A DNA stretch of 64,000 bases, from assembly GCA_050246115.1 (NCBI GenBank), contig JBFWWP010000007.1, positions 1 through 64,000 of the forward strand. The letters are read 5' to 3'. The stretch comes from JBFWWP01 sp050246115 (GTDB taxonomy: Bacteria > Planctomycetota > UBA8108 > UBA1146 > JAJFFE01). Of this stretch, positions 50,810 through 59,551 are shown piece by piece. The notes beneath the pieces were generated by a model. It had not been told where the DNA came from. It made no database searches and worked only from the letters and a program-made list of their open reading frames with translations. Position 1 is the stretch's first letter. Each line of letters opens with the position of its first letter. The position numbers and the translations under genes are program-made.

Positions 50810-52084
50810 ATGCCGACGACGAGGGATCGACCCGGCGGACTCGCGCGCGAGCGAGGTGCCGTCCCATGGACATGGACCGCTGTGGCGATCCTCGGCGTGG
50901 TCCTTGTCGCCTGCGGCGTGATCTACGTGCGAGCCGAGACCGAGTTTGCCGAGACGTCCGGACTGGTAGGCCTCCTGAGCGCCGTCGCCGGGGGAGCGTT
51001 CACGCTCATGCTCCAGATGATGCAAAGTGCACAACAGCGCCGCCAAGGTCACCGTCGGCAGCGGCAACATATGACCGCCGGCGATCGCTTCTTGGAGCTG
51101 AAGCAATTCGACGCCGCACTCGCGGAGTTCGAGCAAGCGCGGGAGCTACTTCCCGACGAGCTCCTCCCACACCGCAAGCTGGTCGAGACCCGGTGCGCGG
51201 CGCTGGCGTTCGACGCGTTTCACGAGGGTGACGGCATCGCCTATGAGCGCAGCGGCACGACCCCCAGGGCGCTGACGTCAGATGATCGGGTCGAGCAAGC
51301 ACAGCGCGCGCTCTACCACCTGCAAGCGCGCGCTCCGGAACTCCAAAACGATGTCCCGCTGATCCTCCTGGAGGCGCTCACGTTCAAGGTCGCTCGCCGC
51401 CATGACCACGCGATCGAGTGCCTCGAGAAGGCCCGGGCCAAAGAGCCGAAGAACCCGGAGGTGCTCGCCGAACTGGGGCTGCAGAAGGGAATGTTGCGCG
51501 GCGACCCCGAGTCTCGCGAGCGCGGACTCCGGCTCCTGGAGCAAGCGATCGAACTGGAGCCGACCGAACTCCTGTATCGGTTCTACCGTGCCCGAACCCT
51601 GGAACGGATGGATCGAACCGCGGAAGCCATACGGGCGTACACGGAACTCGCGCAACTCTCGTCGGATCGCAAGACTCCGTTCGCCGTCTCTGCCGTCGCC
51701 AAGTCCCTTTACGGGCTAATGTGCCAGGCAGCGCAGCGCGGTTTGCTCGATCGCCCCGATTGGGACGCGTCCGTCGACGAGCGACGGGCCGCGCTTCGTT
51801 GGCTGGAACAAGTGGAAGTCCCCCACACCGGTGGCGACCAGAGCCTCGATGCACTGTTCGTGAGAATCGAACGCGCTGCCGGTTGCTATGACACAGCGGC
51901 CGAGCGAGTCGCCACAGTGCTGAGCGCGAACCGTTCCAGCTGGAACGATCGGCGACAGTGGCTTCGGGACTGGCTCGAGAAGTACCTCGAGCTCATCGCC
52001 CTCGGGGCGAGGCCCAGCTCCCGGCTCTCGCCGGAGGAGGCGCGCACTGCGCTCGAGGAGTTCGCGGAGCCGGAAAGCGCGTGA
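50810..52084 (+). CDS. TPR protein with N-terminal membrane helices
   Basis: The protein of about 424 residues has hydrophobic segments WTAVAILGVVLVACGVIYV (about 22-40) and GLLSAVAGGAFTLMLQMM (about 52-70), then a soluble helical region with TPR spacing, for example FDAALAEFEQARELLPDEL and AEIRA-like helices around ELEPTELLYRFYRARTLERM. TPRs mediate protein-protein contact, so a scaffold role at the membrane is inferred. ATG 50810 has GGAAGGA 5 bases upstream; a TTG at 50795 is in frame. It is divergent from the GT87-like gene and converges on groEL. Confidence 0.75.
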   Translation: MPTTRDRPGGLARERGAVPWTWTAVAILGVVLVACGVIYVRAETEFAETSGLVGLLSAVAGGAFTLMLQMMQSAQQRRQGHRRQRQHMTAGDRFLELKQFDAALAEFEQARELLPDELLPHRKLVETRCAALAFDAFHEGDGIAYERSGTTPRALTSDDRVEQAQRALYHLQARAPELQNDVPLILLEALTFKVARRHDHAIECLEKARAKEPKNPEVLAELGLQKGMLRGDPESRERGLRLLEQAIELEPTELLYRFYRARTLERMDRTAEAIRAYTELAQLSSDRKTPFAVSAVAKSLYGLMCQAAQRGLLDRPDWDASVDERRAALRWLEQVEVPHTGGDQSLDALFVRIERAAGCYDTAAERVATVLSANRSSWNDRRQWLRDWLEKYLELIALGARPSSRLSPEEARTALEEFAEPESA

Positions 52085-52154
52085 GCCGAACTGCAGCGAT
52101 CGGAAAGCCAACCGCCTACCGTTCACTCGCTCGACGGAGCAAGGTTGAACGAAA

Positions 52155-52191
52155 CGAGGCCCCGGCAGAGCGGTGCTCGGCCGGGGCCTCG
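52155..52191. terminator. Strong hairpin between convergent TPR and groEL genes
   Basis: CGAGGCCCCGGC (52155-52166) and GCCGGGGCCTCG (52180-52191) form a 12-base-pair stem with a 13-base loop. It lies 70 bases beyond the TPR gene and 52 bases beyond groEL on the other strand, and could serve both. Confidence 0.75.
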
Positions 52192-52242
52192 GGTTGATCG
52201 GTCGCTCGGGCGAAACAGGCGCCGTCTGCGCTCGATCCGGCG

Positions 52243-53886
52243 CTAGAACATGCCGCCGCCAGGCGGCATGCCACCGCCCATGCCGGCGCCGGCACCCGCC
52301 TTTTCCTTCTCTTCCGGCTTGTCGCCGACCAGCGCTTCGGTGGTCAGGAGCAAGCCCCCGATCGAAGCCGCGTTCTCGAGCGCAGTGCGGGTCACTTTGG
52401 TCGGGTCGATGATCCCCGCCTTCAGCATGTCGACGTACTCGAGGGTCAGGGCGTTGAAGCCTTCGCCGTTCTTGCCGGCCTTCACCCGCTCGCAAACGAC
52501 GGCACCGTCGATACCGGCGTTCTGCGCGATCTGGCGGATCGGCGATTCGAGCGCGCGACGAACGATGTCGATGCCGACTTGCTCGTCACCCTTGAGCACT
52601 AGCTTGTCGAGCGCCTTGGACGCGCGAATCAGAGCGACGCCGCCGCCCGGGACGATCCCTTCGTCGACCGCCGCACGAGTTGCGTGCAGCGCGTCTTCGA
52701 CGCGGGCCTTCTTCTCTTTCATCTCGATCTCGGTAGCCGCGCCAACGTTGATTTGCGCGACGCCGCCGGCGAGCTTGGCCAGGCGCTCTTGCAGCTTCTC
52801 TTTGTCGTAGTCCGAAGTCGACTTCTCGATCTCGGCACGAATCTGTCCGATCCGCGCCTGGATGTCTTTCGACTTGCCTGCGCCCTCGATGACCGTGCAG
52901 GACTCCTTCTCGATCACGACCTTCTTGGCACGACCGAGGTCGCTGATCGAGATGTTCTTCAGCTCGATGCCGAGGTCTTCGAAGATCGCTCGCCCGCCGG
53001 TGAGCATCGCGATGTCTTCCATCATGGCTTTGCGACGATCGCCGAAGCCGGGCGCCTTGACCGCGCAGCACGAGAACGTGCCGCGTAGCTTGTTCACGAC
53101 CAAGGTCGCGAGCGCTTCGCCTTCGACGTCCTCCGCGATCACGAGGATCGGCTTGCCGGAGTTCGCGATCTTCTCGAGCAACGGGACGAGGTCCTTGATC
53201 GAGCCGATCTTCTTCTCGTGGACGAGGATGTACGGATCGTCGAGGACGCAGGACATTTCTTCGGGGTTGGTGACGAAGTGCGGCGACAAGTAGCCCTTGT
53301 CGATCTGCATGCCCTCGACCCAGTCGACGGTCGTGTCGAAGCTCTTGCCCTCTTCGACCGTGATCACGCCATCCTTACCGACCTGCTCCATCGCCTCGGC
53401 GATCATGCGGCCGATCTCTTCGTCGTTGTTGGCCGCGATGGCGCCGACTTGCGCGATCTCGCTCTTGTCTTTGACCTTCTTCGACATCTTCTTCAGCTCG
53501 TCGACCACTGCGTGGACGGCGAGCGTGATGCCGCGCTGAATCGAGATCGGGTTGGCACCCGCGGTCACGTTCTTCAGGCCCTCGTTGAAGATCGCGTTGG
53601 CCAAGACCGTGGCCGTGGTGGTGCCGTCGCCGGCGATGTCGGAGGTCTTCGACGAGACTTCCTTCACCATCTGAGCGCCCATGTTCTCGAAGTGGTCCTC
53701 GAGCTCGATTTCCTTCGCGACCGTCACGCCGTCCTTGGTCACGGTGGGGGCGCCGAACGACTTCTCGATGACGACGTTCCGGCCTCGGGGGCCGAGCGTC
53801 ACCTGCACGGCCTGGGCGAGCTTGCGAACTCCGCGGCGAATCGCCTCGCGAGCCTCATGATCGAAAACGATCTGCTTCGCTCCCAT
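52243..53886 (-). CDS. groEL: Chaperonin GroEL (60 kDa)
   Basis: This 547-residue chaperonin forms the double-ring folding chamber with GroES. It has the typical opening AKQIVFDHEAREAIRRGVRK, GPRGRNVVIEKSFGAPTVTK, the ATP-site block DGTTTATVLANAIFNEGLKN, DPTKVTRTALENAASIGGLL, and a C-terminal GGM-type tail (GMGGGMPPGGGMF). Length is normal. It lies 98 bases behind groES on the same strand as one operon. No CIRCE repeat (TTAGCACTC-N9-GAGTGCTAA) is visible before the operon, so HrcA control is not supported. Confidence 0.98.
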   Translation of the reverse strand: MGAKQIVFDHEAREAIRRGVRKLAQAVQVTLGPRGRNVVIEKSFGAPTVTKDGVTVAKEIELEDHFENMGAQMVKEVSSKTSDIAGDGTTTATVLANAIFNEGLKNVTAGANPISIQRGITLAVHAVVDELKKMSKKVKDKSEIAQVGAIAANNDEEIGRMIAEAMEQVGKDGVITVEEGKSFDTTVDWVEGMQIDKGYLSPHFVTNPEEMSCVLDDPYILVHEKKIGSIKDLVPLLEKIANSGKPILVIAEDVEGEALATLVVNKLRGTFSCCAVKAPGFGDRRKAMMEDIAMLTGGRAIFEDLGIELKNISISDLGRAKKVVIEKESCTVIEGAGKSKDIQARIGQIRAEIEKSTSDYDKEKLQERLAKLAGGVAQINVGAATEIEMKEKKARVEDALHATRAAVDEGIVPGGGVALIRASKALDKLVLKGDEQVGIDIVRRALESPIRQIAQNAGIDGAVVCERVKAGKNGEGFNALTLEYVDMLKAGIIDPTKVTRTALENAASIGGLLLTTEALVGDKPEEKEKAGAGAGMGGGMPPGGGMF

Positions 53887-53984
53887 TGTTGGTAATCCTC
53901 CATTTTGTTTTGGAGCCCCACAATATGGAGGAGGCTCCGATCTTGCTCAGGTTGACTTCGGCGCTGCGCCGACCGGGGTCCGAA

Positions 53985-54281
53985 CTACTCGAGGATGGCG
54001 AGGACATCGTCCTCGCTCATGATCAGGTACTCCTGACCATCGACCTTGACCTCGGTGCCCGCGTAGGACGAGAACAGTACACGGTCGTTCGTGTTCACCG
54101 CGAACTTCGCACGGGTGCCGTCCTTCAGGAGCTTGCCCTGGCCGAGCGAGACGACTCGGCCCTCTTTGGGCTTCTCCTTGGCGGTATCGGGCAGAACGAT
54201 GCCACCCGCGGTCTTCTCTTCTGCCGCGATGCGCTTGACCACGATCTTGTCGTTGAGCGGACGAAGCTTGGCCTTCGACAT
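53985..54281 (-). CDS. groES: Co-chaperonin GroES (10 kDa)
   Basis: This 98-residue lid of the GroEL chamber shows KLRPLNDKIVVKRI, the mobile-loop region EEKTAGGIVLPDTAKEKPKE, GKLLKDGTRAKFAVNTNDRV and the end VDGQEYLIMSEDDVLAILE. ATG 54281 gives the family length and has AAGGAAGG about 9 bases upstream; the frame is open far upstream without coding character. First gene of groESL, 125 bases behind a single-domain response regulator gene on the same strand. Confidence 0.97.
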   Translation of the reverse strand: MSKAKLRPLNDKIVVKRIAAEEKTAGGIVLPDTAKEKPKEGRVVSLGQGKLLKDGTRAKFAVNTNDRVLFSSYAGTEVKVDGQEYLIMSEDDVLAILE

Positions 54282-54405
54282 TTTGAACAGCCTTCCTTTC
54301 GCTTTCTGCTTCGAATCTTCTGTTCGGGGACGCACCGACGTGCACACCCCGAAACGGTCTTTTCCAGTAGCCGTCTCGTCCGTTTGCGAAGCGTCCCCGA
54401 CGGGG

Positions 54406-54840
54406 TCAGTCTTCGGGGAACCAGAACTTGACGAGACTTCGAACCAACTCGCGGAAACTGACGGGCTCGATCGGCTTCTCGGCGAGGGCAAAGACCCCTT
54501 CGCTGCGCACCGACCGCTCCAAATCTGGACTGCATTCGCCGCTGACGAGAATCGCGGGGATCACGACTTGCAGCTCGCTGCGAATGACACGCAGAACCTC
54601 GAGCCCCGTCAGATCGGGCATGTTGTAGTCGAGCACCAAGAAGTGCACGTCGACGCGTTGGGCCGGCACTAAGGTCGGCCCCGGCGCAACGCCCTGGCGC
54701 AGCACGTCAAGCGCCTGGTTGCCGCCCCCTGCAGAGAGAATGTCGAATCCCTCGTGCTCGAGCAGCGCCCCGAGACTGTCGCGACAGCGGTGGTCGTCGT
54801 CGACAACGAGCACCCGCAAGTTCCTGGATCTCGCGGCCAT
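54406..54840 (-). CDS. Single-domain response regulator
   Basis: This 144-residue protein is a lone receiver domain. The acidic pocket is D14/D15 in LVVDDDHRC, the phosphorylation site is D71 in LVLDYNMPDLTGLEVL, the switch residue is S100 in ILVSGECS, and the conserved Lys is K122 in LAEKPIEP. There is no output domain, so it acts by protein contact or in a phosphorelay. A small insertion around PGPTLVPAQRVD before the phospho-Asp strand is unusual. It lies upstream of groES on the same strand with a 125-base gap; no kinase is adjacent. Confidence 0.92.
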   Translation of the reverse strand: MAARSRNLRVLVVDDDHRCRDSLGALLEHEGFDILSAGGGNQALDVLRQGVAPGPTLVPAQRVDVHFLVLDYNMPDLTGLEVLRVIRSELQVVIPAILVSGECSPDLERSVRSEGVFALAEKPIEPVSFRELVRSLVKFWFPED

Positions 54841-55358
54841 GCTCGAAGCGCCTCACTTCGGACGTCGACTCCCAGCGGCTCGCAACCCAGGCCTTCGGCG
54901 AAATCGTTGGAGGCCAGGGTCGAAACCCGCCCTGGTCGCGCGGGAAGCGGGTCGCGTTGACCGACAACCGTGCCAGTCTTGTATTCCTCACTCGGGCCAG
55001 GGCGCGCTTGGAGCAAAGCTCATTCCGTCGCCGAAGACATGGAGGTTCCGTTCATAAGCGATAGCTAGAAAATAACTTGCACGAACCGACCGGGGACTCA
55101 CAAGGTCGCTTGGCTGCCAAGCTGACAGCGGGCGCGACGCCACCCGACCCTGCCCTGTCAAAGTGACAGGAGGACACAGCCGAGAAACGGGGAGTTGACG
55201 ACGTTGACAGTCGGAACACCCACGGCTATCTCGCGGGCTCGACCGTGGCGCTCCGCATTTGTCTCAGGTGCTGACGGTGGCGCGTTTGTCGACGCCGCCT
55301 CGCCCGAGTCTTCCCGGTCGGCCACACGCCGACTCCGACGAGAGAGATCAGGTACCCG
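54841..55358. other. Divergent intergenic region, 518 bases
   Basis: It separates the response regulator from mgtE. An AT-richer patch lies near 55056-55080, suitable for a promoter on either strand. The palindrome at 55154-55170 is the clearest structure. No Mg-sensing riboswitch was recognised. Confidence 0.45.
55154..55170. promoter_or_regulatory. Palindromic operator-like site before mgtE
   Basis: CCTGTCAAAGTGACAGG is a perfect 7-base inverted repeat around AAG. TGACAG also recurs nearby (about 55121 and 55204). It may be a binding site for a dimeric regulator, or a small hairpin in the mgtE leader. Confidence 0.4.
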
Positions 55359-56768
55359 GTGCCCCTCGGAGGAGGCCCCCCAGACCGCGAGCAGTTGTCG
55401 CGCGAGATCGAGGCGCTGCTGTCCGGCAGCGAACTCGCGGCGGCACAGCGCCTTCCGGCGCTGCTCGGGGAAGCGCGACCCGAGGATGTAGCCGAGGTGC
55501 TCACGCACTTCGACGCGGAAGACACGTTGCGGCTGTGGACCGCGATCCCGGACGAGGACCACCGGGTGCTCACCCTGGTCGAGGCGGACCCCGTCACCCG
55601 CGAGCAAATCGTGCGCGCCCTCCCTCGACGCACCTTGATCGAGACGGTCGAGCGCATGGAGCCCGACGACGCCGCCGACCTCCTGGCGTTGATCGACGAG
55701 GGCGAGCGGCACAGCGTCATTACGAACCTCGAACCCGAAACGGCGCGCGACGTTTCGGAGTTGCTGCAGTACCCGGCGGACAGTGCCGGCGGGATCATGA
55801 CGTCCGAGTTCGTCTCGGTGGGTCCCGACCGCACGTGCCAGCAGGCACTCCTGCTGCTCCAGCAGTCCTTCGACACAGAGGTCGTGGCCTACGTCTACGT
55901 GGTCGACGAGGCGCGCCGTCTGCTAGGTGTCATCTCGCTGCGGGAGATCATCGCGGCCCGTCCCGAAGCCCTCATTCGGGACCACATGCGGCGAGAAGTC
56001 ATTTCGGCCGACATCGACCTCGACCAAGAGGCGGTGGCGCGCCTGGCGCACAAGTACAACCTGAAGTCGATACCCGTGATCGATGCAAGCGCCCGGATAC
56101 TCGGAGTCGTCACCATCGACGACATCGTCAGCGTCATCTCGGAGGAGGTCGACGAAGACATCTACCGCATGGCCGGTAGTCCCGGCGACCACCCGCTGCG
56201 CAAACGCATCTTCAGCCGCATGTTTGCCCGCATTCCGTGGCTGGTCTTCTCTCTCGCTGCAGGTCTGGCGATCGGGCACCACCAAGTGCACAGTGGGCGA
56301 GCCGAGGGTGCGCCCGAGGCCGAGGTCACTCCCCTGCTGATGCTGTTTGCGTTCACGCCGTTGGTGATCGGGCTCTCGGGCGGAGTTGCGACCCAATCGT
56401 CGACATTGATCACCCGGGGTCTCGCGACCGGCGAAGTGGGGCGCGGCGGCACCGCCCGCTTGCTCGCTCAAGAGTTCACCATCGGCGTCGGTATTGGCGT
56501 GTGCATGGGGCTGATCGCGGCCGGGTTGCTGTTCGCACTCGACTCCTTGGGCTACCTACCCCTCGACGCGCGCATGCCCTTCGCCATCGGACTCGGAGTC
56601 ATGGGGGGCGTAGTGATCGCGGCCGTGAGCGGCACCCTGATTCCGCTGGCGTGCAACTCCCTGAAGGTCGACCCGGCGCTGGTCGCGGGTCCCTTCATCA
56701 CCAGCTTCAACGACCTCGTCGGCGGCATCACCTACGTGTCGATCGCCGAACTCACCCTACGGATGTGA
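55359..56768 (+). CDS. mgtE: Magnesium transporter MgtE
   Basis: This 469-residue membrane protein should be a magnesium channel. It has the N domain of acidic helical repeats (LLGEARPEDVAEVLTHFDAE), the hallmark YPADSAGGIMTSEFV, two CBS domains (about 140-265; VYVVDEARRLLGVISLREII and SIPVIDASARILGVVTIDDI), and the pore domain of five helices ending with CNSLKVDPALVAGPFITSFN. Acidic residues in the N and CBS domains sense cytoplasmic magnesium. The start is a GTG at 55359, fitting family length. It is convergent with the sigma-54 activator gene. Confidence 0.95.
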   Translation: MPLGGGPPDREQLSREIEALLSGSELAAAQRLPALLGEARPEDVAEVLTHFDAEDTLRLWTAIPDEDHRVLTLVEADPVTREQIVRALPRRTLIETVERMEPDDAADLLALIDEGERHSVITNLEPETARDVSELLQYPADSAGGIMTSEFVSVGPDRTCQQALLLLQQSFDTEVVAYVYVVDEARRLLGVISLREIIAARPEALIRDHMRREVISADIDLDQEAVARLAHKYNLKSIPVIDASARILGVVTIDDIVSVISEEVDEDIYRMAGSPGDHPLRKRIFSRMFARIPWLVFSLAAGLAIGHHQVHSGRAEGAPEAEVTPLLMLFAFTPLVIGLSGGVATQSSTLITRGLATGEVGRGGTARLLAQEFTIGVGIGVCMGLIAAGLLFALDSLGYLPLDARMPFAIGLGVMGGVVIAAVSGTLIPLACNSLKVDPALVAGPFITSFNDLVGGITYVSIAELTLRM

Positions 56769-56811
56769 ATCGCGTTGGTCGAAGCCGGTGACGTTCGAGG
56801 TCTCTTTGCTT

Positions 56812-56838
56812 CGTCGAGCGGACGCTGCCCGCTCGACG
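56812..56838. terminator. Hairpin between convergent mgtE and activator genes
   Basis: CGTCGAGCGG (56812-56821) pairs with CCGCTCGACG (56829-56838) around a 7-base loop, 43 bases past the mgtE stop codon and immediately adjacent to the end of the minus-strand gene. A shared terminator is likely. Confidence 0.6.
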
Positions 56839-58479
56839 CTACTGCTCGGTCGAGTCGTAGTCGTCTTCGACGATGCCATGCTTCTCGAGTTTGTTGTAGA
56901 GCGTCTGTCGCGGAATCTTGAGCTGTTGCGTGACTCGCGACTTGTTTCCCGAGTTGCGTCGCAGCGCCGTCAGCAGAATGAGTCGCTCGCACTCCGTGAT
57001 GATCTCGTTGAAGCCGTCGCGACTGGGAATCGCGAGGTGCAAGCGATCGCCTTCTTGGTACAGATCCTTGCCGTAGAACAGACTGCCGGCCTGGTTCGCG
57101 AGCAGCGGTTGCACCACGCGCCGCGAGATCACCTTCTTGTCCGACGCCACGTAGGCTCGGAAGACCAGGTTGCGCAGCTCCTGCACGTTGCCCGGCCAAG
57201 AGTACTGGTACAGCTCGCGCAACGCGCTCTCCGAGAAGCGCCGCGACACCTCGTCTTCCTGGATGCGCTCACGCAGGAAATGGTCGAGCAGGAGTGGGAT
57301 GTCTTCACGCCGCTCCCGGAGCGCAGGGACGGGCACCGTCAGCACCGCGAGCCGATAGTAGAGGTCGTCCCGGAACTGTTGCTTTTGCACGAGATCGAGC
57401 AGATCGCGCTGCGTAGACGAAATGATGCGGACATCCACGGCGATGTTCTCGCTGCCGCCCACCGGTCGAATCACGCGTTCTTGGAGCACGCGCAGGATCT
57501 TCTGCTGCATCTCCACCGGCATGTCGGCGACTTCGTCGAGGAAGACGGTGCCGCCGTTCGCCCGCTCGAACACACCCTGTTTATCGCTGTCGGCGCCGCT
57601 GAACGCGCCCTTGCGGTGACCGAAGAGTTCGCTCTCCAGCAAGTTGATCGCGACCGAGCCACAGGCCACGACCTCGAAGCGATGGGACGCTCGGCGCCCT
57701 CCATAGTGAATCGCTCGGGCTACGAGTTCTTTCCCGGTGCCGGTCTCGCCGGTGATCAAGACGCTGATGTCCGCATCCTTGACGCGTTCGATGGTTGCGA
57801 ACAGATCGAGGAGCACGGGGGCGCGAGTGACGATCCCATGATACGTGGTGGGCTCGCCAAGCGGGCGTCCGTCACTTGCGGTGCCCGTCATGCGCGGCAG
57901 CGCGACCTCTTGCTCACGGAACCGGAGCTCTTGCTCGAGTTCCTCGCAGCGCGCTTGCTGCTGGCGAAATCCTCGCTCCGAGACCGCGACGCGGTAGTGC
58001 AACTGCAGGAAGGGAAGCGCCTCTCGAATCAAAGAACGAACCCGGGGACAAGCGTCGTCTTGAAAACAGCCCGCGTCCCCGACTGCCCCCTCGAGAGCGA
58101 GCACGCCGCGCAGGCCGGCTCCGAGCGGGAACGAACAGGACAAGAGGGGTCGTCCGATGTCACCGTCCGCGCGGTCGAGCAAGCGCGCCCCGTCCACCGA
58201 GCCCATCTCTCGCAGGTAGTGGTGATCGAGGTGGTAGTCCGGGTTCTCGATGGGCCCGGCGGGCCCGAGTGCACCCATGACTTCGAGCTTCGACTCCGAG
58301 TCGTCGGCGGCCGGCAACGGCACACCGACGAGGAACACGCGGTCGGCCGCGAGTTCGCTCCGTGCGTGGTGCAGGAACCGTTGAATGGCCTCGGCGAGGG
58401 GCAACTCGCCGTACTTCGGCCAATCCGCCGAGTCGACCTCGAACGCATCGTGGAAGGACGATCTGGAGCTACCGTGCAT
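56839..58479 (-). CDS. Sigma-54-dependent activator with GAFSGA loop
   Basis: The protein of about 546 residues has an N-terminal GAF-like domain (SELAADRVFLVGVPLPAADD to about 165), a short coiled segment (RCEELEQELRFREQEVA), a sigma-54 AAA+ domain and a Fis-type helix-turn-helix (NSGNKSRVTQQLKIPRQTLY). Walker A is GETGTGKE (244-251) and Walker B GGTVFLDEVA (309-318). The sigma-54-contacting loop reads GAFSGA (291-296) instead of GAFTGA. ATG 58479 with AGGCGG upstream is preferred; an open Arg-rich extension to 58662 is not convincing. A sigma-54-like element lies upstream at 58589-58606, hinting at self-control. Confidence 0.88.
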   Translation of the reverse strand: MHGSSRSSFHDAFEVDSADWPKYGELPLAEAIQRFLHHARSELAADRVFLVGVPLPAADDSESKLEVMGALGPAGPIENPDYHLDHHYLREMGSVDGARLLDRADGDIGRPLLSCSFPLGAGLRGVLALEGAVGDAGCFQDDACPRVRSLIREALPFLQLHYRVAVSERGFRQQQARCEELEQELRFREQEVALPRMTGTASDGRPLGEPTTYHGIVTRAPVLLDLFATIERVKDADISVLITGETGTGKELVARAIHYGGRRASHRFEVVACGSVAINLLESELFGHRKGAFSGADSDKQGVFERANGGTVFLDEVADMPVEMQQKILRVLQERVIRPVGGSENIAVDVRIISSTQRDLLDLVQKQQFRDDLYYRLAVLTVPVPALRERREDIPLLLDHFLRERIQEDEVSRRFSESALRELYQYSWPGNVQELRNLVFRAYVASDKKVISRRVVQPLLANQAGSLFYGKDLYQEGDRLHLAIPSRDGFNEIITECERLILLTALRRNSGNKSRVTQQLKIPRQTLYNKLEKHGIVEDDYDSTEQ

Positions 58480-59551
58480 GGTGCCGCCTGAAATCGGAGT
58501 TCCCCTCTCCTGTGCGAAACACTCGCCGAACTCCCGTGCAAGAAGGAGTTCTCGGGCCCGGCGGGGCACGCCGTCGCGCGTTGCTCGCGGGGCAAGCGCT
58601 GCGCCGCTGCGCCGGTGTTGTCTCGCTCTCGCCTCGTGCCTCCCCGTCGGAGTCGGCGTCACGACTTGCGCCGCGACGGCTTCCGCAACGAAGGTCGAAG
58701 CAGCGCAAGACCAGTCCCCACAGCACGGTCCCAGCCCTGAGGTTCAGGAGGTCGCCAGCGAAGACCGCAAGTTCTGAGGTCTAGCGCCGAGTCCTTCGAA
58801 CGCACCAGGCTAGCACGCGGGAGTCGCGGCATTCGGCGCCAGGCGGTGTGGCGCGCCAATACCCGTCTCGTCCCCATCCACCGAAAGCACTCAACTTCAT
58901 CGAGGCAAGCGGCCTCAACGAGGCGGCACGGGCGTGACGAACGCGGGTGTCCAGCAACGACCCCGCGGTCGAACGTCCGTGACCAAGCCGAACGATACGG
59001 CTCTTGGATCGGGCAACGTCAGGTTCGGGCTCTCCCCACGGCGAGCCCGCCGTCCGACACGGGCTCCACGGGCAGCACCCGCTGGAACACGTCCCCGATC
59101 GCATGTGCAAACAACCCCACACCGAACCGCGAGAACCAGCCCTCGTCGCCGAGCCCAGTGAAACCCGGAGTACGACCGAGAGGAATCGACAGCGGTGGAC
59201 CCCGGTCGCGGCCCCGGGGCGGTCGAAAACCACGAAGGCCTCGCCGTTTCCCCAGTTCCGTTCAGGCGCTATCCTCGTTCCTCCCGAGTTTCCCCCCCCG
59301 GGCGCCAGAGCCTCCCCGGGATACGACACGGGGTGCGACACCGGACGTTCACGACCTCTTCGGCAGCTTTTGCGGCTCCCCCATTGCCGATCGCCGATCG
59401 AGACCGTACGAGTAACCTGCGGGAGCTTCCGGCGGGCCGCGCAGCAAACACGGCGCGCTCGAGCGCCGTGATCGAGAGGTCCGGGTCGTCCTGCAGGCGC
59501 ACGTTCGACGAGATCGAGCGACGATCGAGCAGCCTTTCGGGTGCAGAGCCT
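58480..59551. other. Long divergent intergenic region, 1072 bases
   Basis: It lies between the second sigma-54 activator gene and the HEAT-like gene. Long Arg/Ser/Pro-rich frames on both strands look like GC-driven shadows. Apart from the sigma-54-like element at 58589-58606 I recognise no RNA gene, repeat or small protein. Confidence 0.5.
58589..58606 (-). promoter_or_regulatory. Sigma-54-like element before the second activator gene
   Basis: On the minus strand CGGCGCAGCGCTTGCCCC has the GG-N10-GC spacing and an exact TTGC at -12, but C for T and G for A in the -24 block. It matches the element at 11233-11250 at 15 of 18 bases. It lies about 110 bases before the start codon at 58479. Confidence 0.4.

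Noticed and set aside
54282..54405. Possible CIRCE element before groES
   Set aside because: No TTAGCACTC-N9-GAGTGCTAA or near variant is present.
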